Shown: piece by piece, positions 55,912 to 64,000 of the stretch
Layout of the letters: each line of letters starts with the position of its first letter
Numbering within the stretch: the stretch's first letter is position 1
Origin: Azospirillum brasilense
GTDB lineage: Bacteria; Pseudomonadota; Alphaproteobacteria; Azospirillales; Azospirillaceae
Reading direction: 5' to 3'
Assembly: GCF_022023855.1 (NCBI RefSeq)
Contig: NZ_CP059450.1
Coordinates: 620,001 to 684,000, forward strand
DNA: 64,000 bases
Notes under the pieces: generated by a model
What the model was told of the DNA's origin: nothing
The model's database searches: none
Seen by the model: only the letters and a program-made list of their open reading frames with translations
Translations under genes and position numbers: made by a program

Positions 55912-56933
55912 ACGGTGACTTTCAGAGCGCCGGCCGGAAGCTGGAACATCATCAGATAGGTCCGCTGGAGCGGGCTGCGGTTGTCGTCGGAAACGATGTA
56001 GACAAGCAGGTCGCCCTCCTCACCGGGCCGCACCGCCAATCCTTCGAAATTGTCGGTCAGCAGCGGCGGCTCCAGGCGCGCCAGTTCCACCCCATCCATC
56101 GTCGCGCCACCGCGCAGAGAGTCCGCCGGCACATGGACGATGCGCGCCGCCCAGCCGCCCAGCAGGGACACCCGCCGCTCCAGCACCAGCACCCCGCCGT
56201 CCGGCAGCGGTGCCGCGGCAGTGGGACGGAAGCGCGGCGCGGCGCGGTAGGTCAGCGGTTGCCAGTCGCCCCGCGTTTTCAACGCGGCGGAAGCGATCCA
56301 GGCGTGGCGTTCGCGGACGCCGTCGTCGTCGCCCTCCTCGATGGCCAGGATGCGGCCGTCCGGCAGCGCGGCCAGCGCCTCGACCCCGCCGTTCGCGGGG
56401 GCGTTTTCCAGACCGGGCGGCACCGGAAGCTTCCGCGGGGTTCCCTCCGGCCGGTCAGCGCCATCGTAACGGAGGATGCGGTGATTGCGCTCGAACGGCA
56501 CCAGCCAGCCGCCGCCCGGCAGACGGACGAGGTCTTCCGAATCATTGAGCCGGCCACGGTAGTCCGGGCTCTTATCGAGGGTCAGGGGACGGACTTCGTA
56601 GTGTCCGGCGCCCGCCAGCCCCCCCTCGGCGTCGTAGGACAGCCGCCCCGTGACGCTCTTGCCGTTGTCGGAGACGGCGGCGAAACGGTCGCCCGAGTCG
56701 CTGACCCAGAGGCCGGACAAGCCCCCCACCCCCGCCCCATCGGGCAGACGGAGGGCGCCACGAAATCGCAGAGCGCCAACCTCCGCAAGAGCCGGGCGGT
56801 CCGGGTCGAGCGCAATCGGAACGGAGGACTCGGCCGGTCGGCCGTTTCCGGCCACCGCGGCGCAACCGCCGGCCACGGCCAGCAGGGCGCAAAAGGGAAT
56901 CGCAAGGGTTCTCAAACGCATGGCGGCACTCAT
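55899..56933 (-). CDS. Esterase-like activity of phytase family lipoprotein
   Basis: The 344-residue secreted protein has a lipobox (AVAGGC) after a short hydrophobic signal, so it is probably lipid-anchored. The body is the phytase-like esterase beta-propeller: GVGGLSGLWVSDSGDRFAAVSDNG, NDSEDLVRLPGGGWLVPFER, NGGVEALAALPDGRILAIEEG and DNFEGLAV. Substrate specificity is unknown, as most members are not shown to be phytases. The start may be 56933 or 56921; neither has a clear ribosome-binding site. Confidence 0.83.
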   Translation of the reverse strand: MSAAMRLRTLAIPFCALLAVAGGCAAVAGNGRPAESSVPIALDPDRPALAEVGALRFRGALRLPDGAGVGGLSGLWVSDSGDRFAAVSDNGKSVTGRLSYDAEGGLAGAGHYEVRPLTLDKSPDYRGRLNDSEDLVRLPGGGWLVPFERNHRILRYDGADRPEGTPRKLPVPPGLENAPANGGVEALAALPDGRILAIEEGDDDGVRERHAWIASAALKTRGDWQPLTYRAAPRFRPTAAAPLPDGGVLVLERRVSLLGGWAARIVHVPADSLRGGATMDGVELARLEPPLLTDNFEGLAVRPGEEGDLLVYIVSDDNRSPLQRTYLMMFQLPAGALKVTVAGR

Positions 56934-57081
56934 GCCACGACGGGGCGGCCGGGGAAACGCATTTTCCGGCTTGCCCCGCCTGCCCGCGACTCCGACCCTT
57001 TGTCCGCCGGGATCATAAGCCCTGCCTCTCCGTCCGAACGTGGACGAACGAATTGGATATGCGCAGAGGGTTACTTCCTCA

Positions 57082-57103
57082 GAACCAACTCGGGAGTGGG
57101 TTC
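57082..57103 (+). repeat. Imperfect hairpin in histidine kinase leader
   Basis: GAACCAACT and AGTGGGTTC pair at 8 of 9 positions around CGGG, about 60 bases before the histidine kinase start. It could be a regulator site or RNA hairpin. Confidence 0.35.
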
Positions 57104-57165
57104 AAGCGCATAAATTGTTCTGTACCTAAGGAAAACATTGCCCAGCTTCAGCCGAGAAATGCGTG

Positions 57166-57858
57166 ATGCCCAATCCCCTCCGGTCCCAGCCGGTCGCCCT
57201 GCCTGCTGATCGCCCCGCCACCGGTTCGGGAGCGCCGGAGGACCCAATCGCGGAGCGCATCCGCGAGTTGGAGGCCGAACTGCGCGAGCTTCAGCACCGG
57301 GCCAAGAACAGCCTTCAGCTCGTCATCAGCCTGCTCAAGCTCCAGACGGGCCGCATCCGCGACCCGGACGCCCGAGCCGCCTACGAGCAGACGCTGGTGC
57401 GCATCGAAGCGCTGGCCATCCTCTACCGCCAGCTCCACGAGTCGGGCACCGGCACCCATGTGAATCTGGGCCGCTACATCGAATCGCTGGCCGACGCGGT
57501 GAAGCATGGAACGCCCGGCGGCCTCGCCAACGTGCCCATCGAGGTGAAGAGCGACCCCATCCAGATCGGCCTGTACGAGGCCATGCCGCTGGGCCTGATC
57601 ACCGCGGAGCTGATCACAAACAGCCTGCACCACGCTTTTCCGGAGCAAGGCTGGATCCGCGTATCGGTGACGCAGGAGAACAACGGGCGCGCCCGCCTGA
57701 TCGTCGAGGACAATGGGCGCGCCCTGCCCGCCGGCTTCGACACGACGGCGGAGGACGGGCTGATGCTGGCCGAGGCGCTGGCTGCCCAGCTCGGCGACAC
57801 ACTGAACACGGAAAGCGACGCCGCCGGCACCACCGCCAGCGTGTCCTTCCCAGTGTGA
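57166..57858 (+). CDS. Soluble HisKA_2/HWE-type sensor histidine kinase
   Basis: The 230-residue kinase core has no attached sensor domain. The phospho-acceptor is His44 in ELQHRAKNSLQLVISLL, the HisKA_2 signature. The ATP-binding domain has the N box ELITNSLHHAF (Asn152) and G1 VEDNGRALP. There is no membrane helix or PAS domain. The family acts in light and general-stress signalling in alphaproteobacteria. An alternative GTG start lies one codon upstream. No response regulator is adjacent. Confidence 0.85.
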   Translation: MPNPLRSQPVALPADRPATGSGAPEDPIAERIRELEAELRELQHRAKNSLQLVISLLKLQTGRIRDPDARAAYEQTLVRIEALAILYRQLHESGTGTHVNLGRYIESLADAVKHGTPGGLANVPIEVKSDPIQIGLYEAMPLGLITAELITNSLHHAFPEQGWIRVSVTQENNGRARLIVEDNGRALPAGFDTTAEDGLMLAEALAAQLGDTLNTESDAAGTTASVSFPV

Positions 57859-57862
57859 CGAC

Positions 57863-58267
57863 TCAGGCTGGCCCCCCGTGGCAGTCCTGCGGGGCGTCCT
57901 CGGGGCCGTGGTCGTGATGCTCGTGGGGATGCTCGGGCGGCGGGGCCGTCTTGACGGTCCCCGCGAACCAGTCGCTGATCGCCTGCACCGGATCGGTCTC
58001 CAGCGTGGTCACCGGCTCGATTCCGCGGCGCTTCATGTGCTTGATGAAGCCCTCGCCGGAGGAGCCGGTGATCACCACCCGCACCGCGTCGATGGGGTGC
58101 GGGCGCCCATCGCCGGCAAGGTGGAGCACCTCGTCCTCGGCCAGTTCGATCCGCTCGACCTCGACAGGATCGCCGCCCGCCTCGGCCTCGAAGACCAGGA
58201 AACGGCGGGTGCGGCCGCCATGGGTGGCGATGCTGCGGTAATCCTGCGTGCCGACGGCGAACCTCAT
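57863..58267 (-). CDS. NifX/NifB-like (dinitrogenase cofactor domain) protein with His-rich tail
   Basis: The 134-residue protein has the PF02579-like fold: start MRFAVGTQDYRSIATHGGRTRRFLVFE, then VRVVITGSSGEGFIKHMKRRGIEPVTT. The C-terminus carries PHEHHDHGPEDAPQDCHGG, a probable metal-binding tail. Proteins of this fold bind or carry FeMo cofactor precursors. No other nif genes are here, so a nitrogenase role is unproven. GGGGGAA precedes the ATG at 58267. Confidence 0.75.
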   Translation of the reverse strand: MRFAVGTQDYRSIATHGGRTRRFLVFEAEAGGDPVEVERIELAEDEVLHLAGDGRPHPIDAVRVVITGSSGEGFIKHMKRRGIEPVTTLETDPVQAISDWFAGTVKTAPPPEHPHEHHDHGPEDAPQDCHGGPA

Positions 58268-58345
58268 CCCACTTCCCCCATAAAGCCCAGCAGCCTTACC
58301 GTGGCACGGCGTACCGCCGCGCACACTGAGGGAGGTCAATGCGCG

Positions 58346-58879
58346 TCAGAGGATTTCCGTTTCGTCAGAGCGGATAACGTCCGTCCATTTGCGCTCCAGA
58401 CGGCGCAGCGTGCGGTAGGTGACCTCGAAGTCCTGGCTGTCACCGTCGCTGCGGATCAGGCCGTCCGAGTGGACGGACGCCATGTGGCGCAGCCGCTCGC
58501 ACAGCTCCAGCCCTCGGGCCGACAGCTTCAGCCGGGCGGCGCGCTTGTCGCGCGGCGAGGCCGAGCGGTCCACATAACCGCTGTCCACCAACTGCTTCAG
58601 GTTGTAGGAGGCGTTGGAGCCGAGATAGTAGCCACGCTCGATCAGGTCGCGCACGCTGATCTCTCCATTGGAGATGTTCAGCAGCATCATGACCTGCACC
58701 GGGCTGATGTCGTCGATGCCGATGCGGGACAGCTCGATTCGCAGAACGTCGAGGAACCGGCGGTGCATCCGTTCGATGATCCGCGCCACCTCATGGTACA
58801 TCTGGGTGGCGGAGGCTTTGCGCTCCGCGTCGTTGCGCTCGGCGTCATCGGTCGGCTGGGGCTGAACGAGCGTCGTCAT
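58346..58879 (-). CDS. MarR-family regulator, LdtR-like
   Basis: A 177-residue winged-helix regulator. The DNA-binding part shows ISPVQVMMLLNISNGEISVRDLIERGYYLGSNASYNLKQLVDSGYVDRSASPRDKRAARLKLSARG, close to LdtR of Liberibacter and rhizobia, where it controls an L,D-transpeptidase and stress genes. GAGG lies 5 bases before the ATG. A TAACTGT direct repeat spaced 18 bases lies upstream. The NifX-like gene follows 78 bases downstream. Confidence 0.86.
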   Translation of the reverse strand: MTTLVQPQPTDDAERNDAERKASATQMYHEVARIIERMHRRFLDVLRIELSRIGIDDISPVQVMMLLNISNGEISVRDLIERGYYLGSNASYNLKQLVDSGYVDRSASPRDKRAARLKLSARGLELCERLRHMASVHSDGLIRSDGDSQDFEVTYRTLRRLERKWTDVIRSDETEIL

Positions 58880-58944
58880 GGGCCTCGGGTCTGCGTGGGG
58901 ATCGGGGGAGCACGGCCTTCCTTGCCCGACGCACCGTAGGGACC

Positions 58945-58969
58945 TAACTGTTTAATTTATATTAACTGT
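58945..58969 (-). promoter_or_regulatory. Spaced direct repeat upstream of LdtR-like gene
   Basis: TAACTGT occurs twice with starts 18 bases apart, flanking an AT-rich core (TTAATTTAT) in otherwise GC-rich DNA. This could be an operator or part of the promoter of the regulator gene. Confidence 0.42.
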
Positions 58970-59054
58970 GATGGCGGCACGAAGGCGCACCGGACCTTTT
59001 CCAAAGGTTGGCACGCCCTCGCCAAAGATTGGATAAGGCAAGGACTGGATAAGG

Positions 59055-59894
59055 TCAGATCCAGCTGTCATCTCCACCGCCATCGCCACCGCCGTCATCG
59101 AACGAGGAATCGTCGGTCTGATAGTCGACGTTCTGGAGGTTGTTGTCCTCCGGCGGGAAGCCCTGGTCCGCACCCTGGTCCGCGGAGTCGCCGTAGTAAT
59201 TGTTGATGATCGTCTCGCCATGGCTGGCCGTCTGCCCCGCCGCCGCTGCGGCCTCGCCGAACGGACCCGGCGAATGGCTGAGCATCGAGGAGATGGCGCT
59301 GGCCGCCAGCATGCCGCCGGCCACGCCCGCCGCCGTCTGGGCCGCACCGCTCAGGAACCCGCCGCCGCGCGGCGCGTAACCCTGCGGGCCGAATCCGGGC
59401 TGCGGGGCGTAACCGGGCTGGGGCGGATAGGCGGGCTGGCCGTAGCCGGGTTGCCCGCCGGCCTGAGGAGCGGCACCCCACGGGCTGCGCGACGGCGCCC
59501 CGGGCGGCTGCATCGGGTTGTAGGCCGGTCCCGAGGGAGACTGGGGCGACGGAGCGGGCGGCTCCGCCGAACGGTTGCCGCCACCGGCCCACGGGCTGCG
59601 CCCCAGCCCGAGCGCGTTGGACAGGAAGCTGCCGCCGGACGGCTGCGGTTGAGTCTGCTGGGCGCGGGTCTGCGCCTCCCTCACCTGCCGCTCCAGATCC
59701 TCGATGCGCTGCTGGGCGGCGGTCAGCGCCTGCTGCTGCACCAGGACCGACTGCGCCATGTAGTAGGCGGCGGCGGGCTGGCCCTGGATCATCTGCTGGA
59801 TGAAGCGTTCCGCCTCCGGATCGCGGGGCTGGTTCTCCACCTCGCGCAGGTGCGTGAACAGATCGGAAAGGAGGGTGCGTTCCTCGGGCGTCAT
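59055..59894 (-). CDS. DUF2076 domain protein
   Basis: The 279-residue product starts MTPEERTLLSDLFTHLREVENQPRDPEAERFIQQMI, the DUF2076 signature, with a coiled coil (QQQALTAAQQRIEDLERQVREAQTRAQ). A Pro/Gly/Gln-rich middle, a small-residue helix (GGFLSGAAQTAAGVAGGMLAASAISSML) and an acidic Gly/Asp tail follow. No catalytic residues are evident. The ATG at 59894 has AGGAG upstream. Related proteins are periplasmic or membrane-associated, but a signal peptide is not seen here. Confidence 0.8.
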   Translation of the reverse strand: MTPEERTLLSDLFTHLREVENQPRDPEAERFIQQMIQGQPAAAYYMAQSVLVQQQALTAAQQRIEDLERQVREAQTRAQQTQPQPSGGSFLSNALGLGRSPWAGGGNRSAEPPAPSPQSPSGPAYNPMQPPGAPSRSPWGAAPQAGGQPGYGQPAYPPQPGYAPQPGFGPQGYAPRGGGFLSGAAQTAAGVAGGMLAASAISSMLSHSPGPFGEAAAAAGQTASHGETIINNYYGDSADQGADQGFPPEDNNLQNVDYQTDDSSFDDGGGDGGGDDSWI

Positions 59895-59986
59895 GATCGT
59901 CTCCTGTGCGCGTTCCATGCGGGCGCGCCATTGATGTGGCGCACCGCACCCCCGGTGCGCAAGGGTTCCGGCCCCTGCGGAGAACG

Positions 59987-62404
59987 CTACCCGGCCTTGC
60001 GCTCCGCCGCCTCCGCGGACGGCTCCGACACCAGGGCGGCGCGGACGGCGTCGTCCACCCGCTCCAGCCAGACGAAGCTCAGCCGCTCACGCACCGCCAC
60101 CGGAATATCCTCGAAATCCTTGCGGTTGCGGGCGGGCAGCATGACCGTCTTCAGACCGGCGCGCTGGGCGGCCACCACCTTCTCGCGGATGCCGCCGACC
60201 GGCAGCACCAGACCGCGCAGGCTGATTTCCCCGGTCATCGCCGTGTCGGAACGGATGCAGCGACCGGACAGCAGCGACACCAGCGCGGTGAAGATCGCCA
60301 CCCCGGCGGACGGCCCGTCCTTCGGGATGGCGCCCGCCGGGACGTGGATGTGGATGTCGAAACGGTCCAGCCCCTCCGGGTCGAGGCCGAGGTCCTTCAC
60401 CCGCGACTTGACGAGGCTGAGGGCGGCCTGGGCGCTCTCCTTCATCACCTCGCCAAGCTGGCCGGTCAGGATCAGGCGGCCCGAGCCGGAAAAGCGGCTG
60501 GCCTCGATGAACAGGATGTCGCCGCCGACCGGCGTCCAGGCGAGACCGGTCGCCACGCCGGGCACGCTGGTGCGCATCGCCACGTCGTTCTCGAATCGCG
60601 GCGGCCCGAGGATCGCCGTCAGGTCCGCCGGCTCGACCCGCATCCGCTCGATCTCACCCTCGGCGATCCGCACGGCGGCGTAGCGGCCGACCGCGCCGAT
60701 CAGCCGCTCCAGATGGCGGTTCCCGGCCTCCCGCGTGTGGTCGCGGATGATCGCGCGCAGCGTGTCGTCGGGGATCTCCAATTGCTCCGGCGTCAGCCCG
60801 TTGGCGGCGAGCTGGCGGGCCAGCAGGTAGCGCTTGGCAATCTCCAGCTTCTCGTCCTCGGTGTAGCCGGACAGCTCGATCACCTCCATGCGGTCGCGCA
60901 GCGGGCCGGGAATGGTGTCCAGCATGTTGGCGGTGGCGATGAACATCACCTTCGACAGGTCGAAGGGCACGCCCAGGTAATGGTCGCGGAAGGTCGCGTT
61001 CTGCTCCGGGTCCAGCACCTCCAGCAGGGCGGCCGACGGGTCGCCTTGGAAGCCCTGCCCCAGCTTGTCCATCTCGTCCAGCATCAGCACGCAGTCGCGC
61101 GTTCCGGCCTTGCGGATGGCCTGGACGATGTTCCCCGGCAGCGCCCCGACATAGGTGCGGCGATGGCCGCGGATCTCGCTCTCGTCATGGACGCCGCCCA
61201 GCGAGACGCGGGCGAAGGCCCGCCCGGTCGCCCGCGCGATGCTCTGGCCGAGCGAGGTCTTGCCCACCCCCGGCGGACCGACGAAGCACAGGATGGGGCT
61301 GCGCCCTTCCGGGTTCAGCTTGCGCACCGCCAGGAACTCCAGGATGCGGCGCTTGACCTTCTCCAGCCCGTAATGGTCCTCGTCCAGGATGCGGCGCGCC
61401 TCGGCGATGTCGATGCGGGATTCCGACCGGCGGTCCCACGGCATCTCGATCAGCCAATCCAGGTAGCTGCGCACCATCGAATATTCCGCCGCCGCCTCCG
61501 GCATGCGCTCCAGACGGCGAAGCTCCTTCTCGGCGTGCTCGCGGACGTCGGGCGGCATGCCGGCCTTGGCGATAGCGTCCTGAAGCTCGCCGATCTCGGC
61601 CTGACGCCCCTCGTCGGCCTCGCCCAGCTCCTTCTGGATGGCGCGGAGCTGCTCGCGCAGCAGATACTCGCGCTGCCTTTCGTCCATCGCCTCGCGGGTG
61701 CGCTCGCGGAGGTCGCGGGACAGCCGCAGCACCTCGATCCGCCGGGCCAGCAGGCCGCCGACCTTGTCGAGCCGTTCCGGCAGGTCGACGGTCTCCAGCA
61801 CCTCCTGCTTCTCGGCGGGTTTCAGGTCCATGTAGCTGGCGGTCATGTCGGCCAGTTCGCCGGGGCTTTCGATGGCCTGCACGGCGGCCAACAACTCCTG
61901 CGGGGCCTGGGGCAGCAGTTGCAGCGCCTCCACCGCCTCGTTGCGTAGGTTCAGGAAGCGGGCCATGACCTCCGGCGTGGCGGTGTCGCTTTCCTCCACC
62001 ATCTCGACGCGGGCGGCCATGAAGGGATGGCCCGGCACCCACTCGACGATGCGGAAGCGCTGCTGCCCCTGGCACACCAGATGGTGCGAGCCGTCGGGCG
62101 TGGTGACGTAGCGCAGGATGCTGGCGGTCGTGCCGACGCGGTGCATGTCGGCTCCGGTCGGGTCCTCCACCGCCTCGTCGCGCTGGAGCAGGATACCGAC
62201 CGGCCGTTCGGTGCGGGCCGCCTCCTGCGCTGCGGCGACGGAGCGCGCCCGCCCGACCGTCACCGGCAGCACCACCCCGGGAAACTGCACGAGGTTCCGC
62301 ACCGGGATGACCGGGATCACATCCTCCGGCAGCCCGGAGACGGGCGGCGAGACGGGCGGTGTCTGGGGAGTCGGCGTCGCTTCGGCAGCGTGCTCATCAG
62401 TCAT
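59987..62404 (-). CDS. lon: ATP-dependent protease Lon
   Basis: AAA+ serine protease for damaged and regulatory proteins. The 805-residue product has an N-terminal substrate domain, the AAA+ module with Walker A GPPGVGKTSL and Walker B VLMLDEMDKLG, and a C-terminal protease domain. The protease has PKDGPSAGVAIF (catalytic Ser) and VGGIREKVVAAQRAG (catalytic Lys). Length is normal for Lon. The start lies 10 bases after hsp20, so the two form one heat/stress unit with DUF2934. Confidence 0.97.
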   Translation of the reverse strand: MTDEHAAEATPTPQTPPVSPPVSGLPEDVIPVIPVRNLVQFPGVVLPVTVGRARSVAAAQEAARTERPVGILLQRDEAVEDPTGADMHRVGTTASILRYVTTPDGSHHLVCQGQQRFRIVEWVPGHPFMAARVEMVEESDTATPEVMARFLNLRNEAVEALQLLPQAPQELLAAVQAIESPGELADMTASYMDLKPAEKQEVLETVDLPERLDKVGGLLARRIEVLRLSRDLRERTREAMDERQREYLLREQLRAIQKELGEADEGRQAEIGELQDAIAKAGMPPDVREHAEKELRRLERMPEAAAEYSMVRSYLDWLIEMPWDRRSESRIDIAEARRILDEDHYGLEKVKRRILEFLAVRKLNPEGRSPILCFVGPPGVGKTSLGQSIARATGRAFARVSLGGVHDESEIRGHRRTYVGALPGNIVQAIRKAGTRDCVLMLDEMDKLGQGFQGDPSAALLEVLDPEQNATFRDHYLGVPFDLSKVMFIATANMLDTIPGPLRDRMEVIELSGYTEDEKLEIAKRYLLARQLAANGLTPEQLEIPDDTLRAIIRDHTREAGNRHLERLIGAVGRYAAVRIAEGEIERMRVEPADLTAILGPPRFENDVAMRTSVPGVATGLAWTPVGGDILFIEASRFSGSGRLILTGQLGEVMKESAQAALSLVKSRVKDLGLDPEGLDRFDIHIHVPAGAIPKDGPSAGVAIFTALVSLLSGRCIRSDTAMTGEISLRGLVLPVGGIREKVVAAQRAGLKTVMLPARNRKDFEDIPVAVRERLSFVWLERVDDAVRAALVSEPSAEAAERKAG

Positions 62405-62414
62405 TGGACGTCCT

Positions 62415-62822
62415 TCATCCCATCTTGTCGAGCGTCAGCACGAGGCAGCCCGCCGACAGCTCGCGCCGTCCCATGCGGAAGGCCCCGGCGGGCAGCTCGA
62501 TCCGCCGCTCGAAGCGGCCGTGGGGAATCTCGAGGCGGTGGATGATCCCGTCGCAGCCCAGCGGCAGCGTCCGTTCCCCGGCAACCACCAGAACGCCGTC
62601 CTCGACGGCGACGTGAAGCTGGTCCGCACCGACGCCGGGAAGGGCGACGACGATGGTCACCGCGTCCTCCGTCTCGTAGACGTCGATGGGCGGAGTCCAG
62701 CAGGCGCGGCGCGGGCCGGGCGGGGCCGGGCGGAAGAACTGGCGGTGCAGCCGCTCGGCACGGTCCAGCAGCTCGACGGCCTCCGACCACATGAAGGAAG
62801 CGGGATCACGGCGGGGCGGCAT
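62415..62822 (-). CDS. Small heat-shock protein (Hsp20/alpha-crystallin family)
   Basis: The 135-residue protein has an alpha-crystallin domain from about residue 45: TPPIDVYETEDAVTIVVALPGVGADQLHVAVEDGVLVVAGERT. The C-terminal ELSAGCLVLTLDK replaces the usual extended IXI tail, so higher oligomer assembly may differ. GAGGAG precedes the ATG. It lies between the DUF2934 gene and lon. Confidence 0.88.
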   Translation of the reverse strand: MPPRRDPASFMWSEAVELLDRAERLHRQFFRPAPPGPRRACWTPPIDVYETEDAVTIVVALPGVGADQLHVAVEDGVLVVAGERTLPLGCDGIIHRLEIPHGRFERRIELPAGAFRMGRRELSAGCLVLTLDKMG

Positions 62823-62855
62823 GGCGACTCCTCGGAGGAAAAGATGTGATGGGCG

Positions 62856-63047
62856 TCAGATGCCGGCGCCCGAATCCGCGGAGGCTCGGGCGGGGTCGCG
62901 CGGCGCGGCGCCCTCCTCCTTCGCCCGCTCGTCCTCGTCCCGGAGTTCGCGGCAGGCCCGCTCCCAATGCTCGGCGCGGCGCCCTTCGGGGCGGCCCTCC
63001 CGTTCCCAGATCTCGTAGGCACGGTGGCGGATGCGGTGTTCGTCCAT
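62856..63047 (-). CDS. DUF2934 small protein
   Basis: The 63-residue product has the DUF2934 signature: IRHRAYEIWEREGRPEGRRAEHWERACREL, a short amphipathic helix pair rich in Glu/Arg. A Glu/Ala tail follows. Function is unknown, but the gene commonly lies near stress genes. GGAGG is 11 bases before the ATG at 63047. First gene of the DUF2934-hsp20-lon unit, with an EcfG-like promoter about 80 bases upstream. Confidence 0.83.
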   Translation of the reverse strand: MDEHRIRHRAYEIWEREGRPEGRRAEHWERACRELRDEDERAKEEGAAPRDPARASADSGAGI

Positions 63048-63129
63048 CGCGGCTTTTCCCTCCTTCCCGCCCCGGCCACAGGCATGGCCCATCCGGCCGC
63101 AAGAACCGGGGCTCCTTCGTCCCTTTAGC

Positions 63130-63154
63130 AACGGCAGGGTGTCGCAGGCGTTCC
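63130..63154 (-). promoter_or_regulatory. EcfG-type general stress promoter
   Basis: On the minus strand GGAAC and CGTT are separated by 16 bases, the alphaproteobacterial EcfG consensus. Transcription from here would read the DUF2934 gene, hsp20 and lon. Confidence 0.62.
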
Positions 63155-63214
63155 GCCGACCTTGCGGACATCAGACGGAAGGAAGGGGAAATGGCCCCTT
63201 TCGAGGCCGGGGCT

Positions 63215-63466
63215 TTAGAACCGGTCCGGCCCATCCGTGGGATCGGGGCGGCCCGCCGCCTCGTCGTGGCCGCTTCGGTTGCTGAGGAAAACGAGGGCCA
63301 TGAGCCCGATGGCGACGGCGCTGGTCAGCACGGCGCCGCCCACCAGGGCGAGCAGGCCCGGCAGGCTGAGGCCGAACAGGTCGAAGCCCGTCGCCGCCCA
63401 GGCGGCAAGCAGCGCCGCCAGGACGATGACGGGACAGGCGATCAGGAAGACGCGGAGCCAGGACAT
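63215..63466 (-). CDS. Small two-helix membrane protein
   Basis: The 83-residue product has two predicted membrane helices (FLIACPVIVLAALLAAWAA and LALVGGAVLTSAVAIGLMALVFL). A short charged C-terminus (NRSGHDEAAGRPDPTDGPDRF) follows. I recognise no family. Its position between stress-related genes hints at envelope stress, but that is inference. Confidence 0.7.
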   Translation of the reverse strand: MSWLRVFLIACPVIVLAALLAAWAATGFDLFGLSLPGLLALVGGAVLTSAVAIGLMALVFLSNRSGHDEAAGRPDPTDGPDRF

Positions 63467-63559
63467 GCACGCTCTCCAGCCGGTGCCGGGACAGCCTCTA
63501 CATGGCCGCCCGGCACGCCGGAGGAAAGCCCGTCGCCCGTTTCCGTCAACCGGACGGCG

Positions 63560-64000
63560 TCAGTGGGACAGCAGCAGCGGCACCGGGCAGGTGCGCAGGA
63601 CATGGCGCGTTCCGCCGCCGCGGTGCAGGAAGGGGAAGCCGTAATGGCCGTGCGCGCCCATCACCAGCAGATCAGCCCCGGAGTCGATGCTGCGGGCGAG
63701 AAGCGCGTCCATGGCGCCGATGTCGGTCACCGTGAAATGCGTCTGTTCGGCCGTCACGCCGTGCAGCGCCAGATGGTCGAGCAGGCCGATGCGCTGCGGC
63801 TCCGACCCTGCGGGCGGGGCGGCCTGGGTCAGCACGGTGATGACGGTCACCTCGTCGGCGGCCTGGAGGAAGGGCATGGCGTCGGACAGGGCGCGGGCGG
63901 CCTCGCGCTCGGCGTTCCAGGCGACGGCAACGCGCTTGCCGATCACCGGGAAGGTGCCTGCGAAGGGCAGCACCAGCACAGGGCGGCCCGAATTCAGCAC
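63560..64000 (-). CDS. Universal stress protein, C-terminal domain, partial
   Basis: UspA-fold domain reading out of the window at 64000, so the N-terminal part is missing. The sequence opens SGRPVLVLPFAG, the usual end of a first Usp domain, then KRVAVAWNAEREAARALSDAMPFL begins a second. The ATP-loop motif MGAHGHYGFPFLHRGGGTRHVL ends it. This indicates a tandem two-domain Usp. Visible length is 146 residues. Confidence 0.88.
   Translation of the reverse strand: MLNSGRPVLVLPFAGTFPVIGKRVAVAWNAEREAARALSDAMPFLQAADEVTVITVLTQAAPPAGSEPQRIGLLDHLALHGVTAEQTHFTVTDIGAMDALLARSIDSGADLLVMGAHGHYGFPFLHRGGGTRHVLRTCPVPLLLSH

Noticed and set aside
58994..59054. Small palindrome ACCTTT/AAAGGT and a doubled GGATAAGG
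   Set aside because: The stem is only 6 bp and the repeat 8 bp with no T-run; chance occurrence is plausible.

Overview
The window is GC-rich chromosomal DNA with dense gene packing, short intergenic gaps and Shine-Dalgarno-type starts. Gene content fits an alphaproteobacterium of the Rhodospirillales, most likely Azospirillum or a close relative: an FtsB-like gene upstream of a PDH operon whose E1 beta carries its own lipoyl domain, a pdxJ-acpS-lepB-rnc-era run, an LdtR-type MarR regulator, an EcfG-like promoter, and SPINDLY-like TPR glycosyltransferases. The genus is inferred from gene content and order, not from a marker gene. I saw no rRNA, tRNA, insertion sequence, prophage, CRISPR array or origin. 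No gap between genes exceeds about 300 bases.

Region by region. 1-7.1 kb, minus strand: ftsB-like, pdhA, pdhB, pdhC, lpdA, then lipA, so the pyruvate dehydrogenase complex sits next to the enzyme that makes its lipoyl cofactor. 7.2-16.4 kb: hotdog thioesterase, parE, a lipoprotein, two small hydrolases, an RhlE-like DEAD-box helicase with an orphan AsnC-type ligand-binding domain, and lptD broken by two single-base insertions. 16.5-22.1 kb: a membrane coiled-coil protein, a SPINDLY/OGT-like glycosyltransferase, the overlapping ydbH-ynbE-ydbL operon and a secreted cyclophilin. 22.2-28 kb: a large zinc-ribbon Ser/Thr kinase, an aldose epimerase, an LprI-like protein and an unrecognised conserved-looking protein.

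28.1-35.1 kb holds a three-gene plus-strand module: transglutaminase-DUF2126, circularly permuted ATP-grasp fused to alpha-E, and a second transglutaminase. Comparative genomics predicts it makes or attaches a peptide, and its substrate is not established. It is the best candidate here for a poorly described system. 35.2-39.6 kb: an RND efflux pump and adaptor behind a near-perfect TetR-type palindrome with no regulator beside it. 39.6-45.3 kb: a core-less amidohydrolase-like mini-protein, a CpdA-like phosphodiesterase, a GT2 enzyme, a second-type ClpP, FlaG-like and YjfB-like small proteins, and a TPR protein.

45.3-55 kb is a minus-strand housekeeping run: ycjF, ycjX, era, rnc, lepB, acpS, pdxJ, a HIT protein, rel/spoT and rpoZ. 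55.2-64 kb: a LabA-like NYN protein, a phytase-like esterase lipoprotein, a sensor-less HisKA_2 kinase, a NifX-like protein, an LdtR-like regulator, a DUF2076 protein and a stress operon (DUF2934, hsp20, lon) behind an EcfG-type promoter. A small membrane protein and a universal stress protein cut by the window edge close the segment.
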